Program-made: the position numbers and the translations under genes
Part shown: in pieces, positions 63,955 to 64,000 of the stretch
Layout of the letters: each line of letters starts with the position of its first letter
Numbering within the stretch: position 1 is the stretch's first letter
Notes under the pieces: generated by a model
Database searches by the model: none
Told to the model about the DNA's origin: nothing
The model's input: the letters and a program-made list of their open reading frames with translations, nothing else
NCBI GenBank assembly: GCA_013397115.1
Contig: VWZW01006255.1
Coordinates: 460,084-524,083 of the forward strand
Reading direction: 5' to 3'
DNA length: 64,000 bases
DNA from: Edolisoma coerulescens
Taxonomy: Eukaryota; Chordata; Aves; Passeriformes; Campephagidae

Positions 63955-64000
63955 CTATGGAAAAAGGAAACATGGATAACAAATGAATTCAAAGCATGAA
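63955..64000 (-). other. ACAP2: ACAP2 intron fragment at the window edge
   Basis: The last 46 bases are the 3' end of the intron preceding the first visible exon. A pyrimidine-rich minus strand leads to the TCCATAG acceptor. The remaining 5' exons lie further right. Confidence 0.85.

Noticed and set aside
1..64000. Search for CRISPR arrays, phage or bacterial defence systems, tRNA or rRNA genes and endogenous retroviruses
   Set aside because: No regularly spaced repeats, tRNA-like cloverleaf, rRNA core or retroviral gene or LTR signature was recognised. The window is ordinary vertebrate genic DNA.

Overview
The window is vertebrate nuclear DNA, most likely from a bird. Short 3' ends of CR1 retroposons, with the avian-style 'ggtcccttccaaccc' core and a terminal octamer, occur at several places. 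Other repeats are sparse, and the two genes are recognisable orthologues split into short exons with GT/AG introns. No operon, CRISPR array, plasmid, phage or tRNA signal was seen. The species cannot be named from what is visible.

Two protein-coding genes lie in tandem on the minus strand, so transcription runs right to left. At the left is XXYLT1 (about 1-23,060), the ER xyloside alpha-1,3-xylosyltransferase that extends O-glucose-linked xylose on EGF repeats such as those of Notch. Its first visible coding exon (22,846 to about 23,055), exon 2 (17,059-17,206) and exon 3 (2,821-2,953) are present. The C-terminal part lies beyond the left edge. The N-terminal signal-anchor part is not found where it should be, next to about 23,060. 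At the right is ACAP2 (27,454 to beyond 64,000), an Arf6 GTPase-activating protein with BAR, PH, ArfGAP and ankyrin domains. Eighteen constitutive exons and one probable cassette exon give about 665 residues (700 with the cassette), ending at a normal stop. The first roughly 115 residues lie beyond the right edge. From memory, the order XXYLT1-ACAP2 on the same strand matches human 3q29.

Layout: 1-2,820 partial XXYLT1 intron 3; 2,954-17,058 intron 2 (two CR1 remnants and a duplicated segment of about 235 bp); 17,207-22,845 intron 1 (a CR1 remnant and a CpG island at about 20.25-20.72 kb); 22,846-23,100 GC-rich XXYLT1 first visible exon; about 23,100-27,453 intergenic DNA plus the ACAP2 3' UTR, with a candidate poly(A) signal at 26,683-26,688; 27,454-63,954 ACAP2 exons and introns. 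Base composition changes sharply near 23.1 kb, from GC-rich XXYLT1 to AT-rich ACAP2.

Splice joins were checked by hand: each internal exon listed begins after AG, ends before GT, keeps phase with its neighbours, and its length equals its codon count. I found no sign of a new biological system. The points most worth checking are the missing 5' end of XXYLT1, the intron 1 CpG island, the ACAP2 cassette exon and the duplicated intronic segment.
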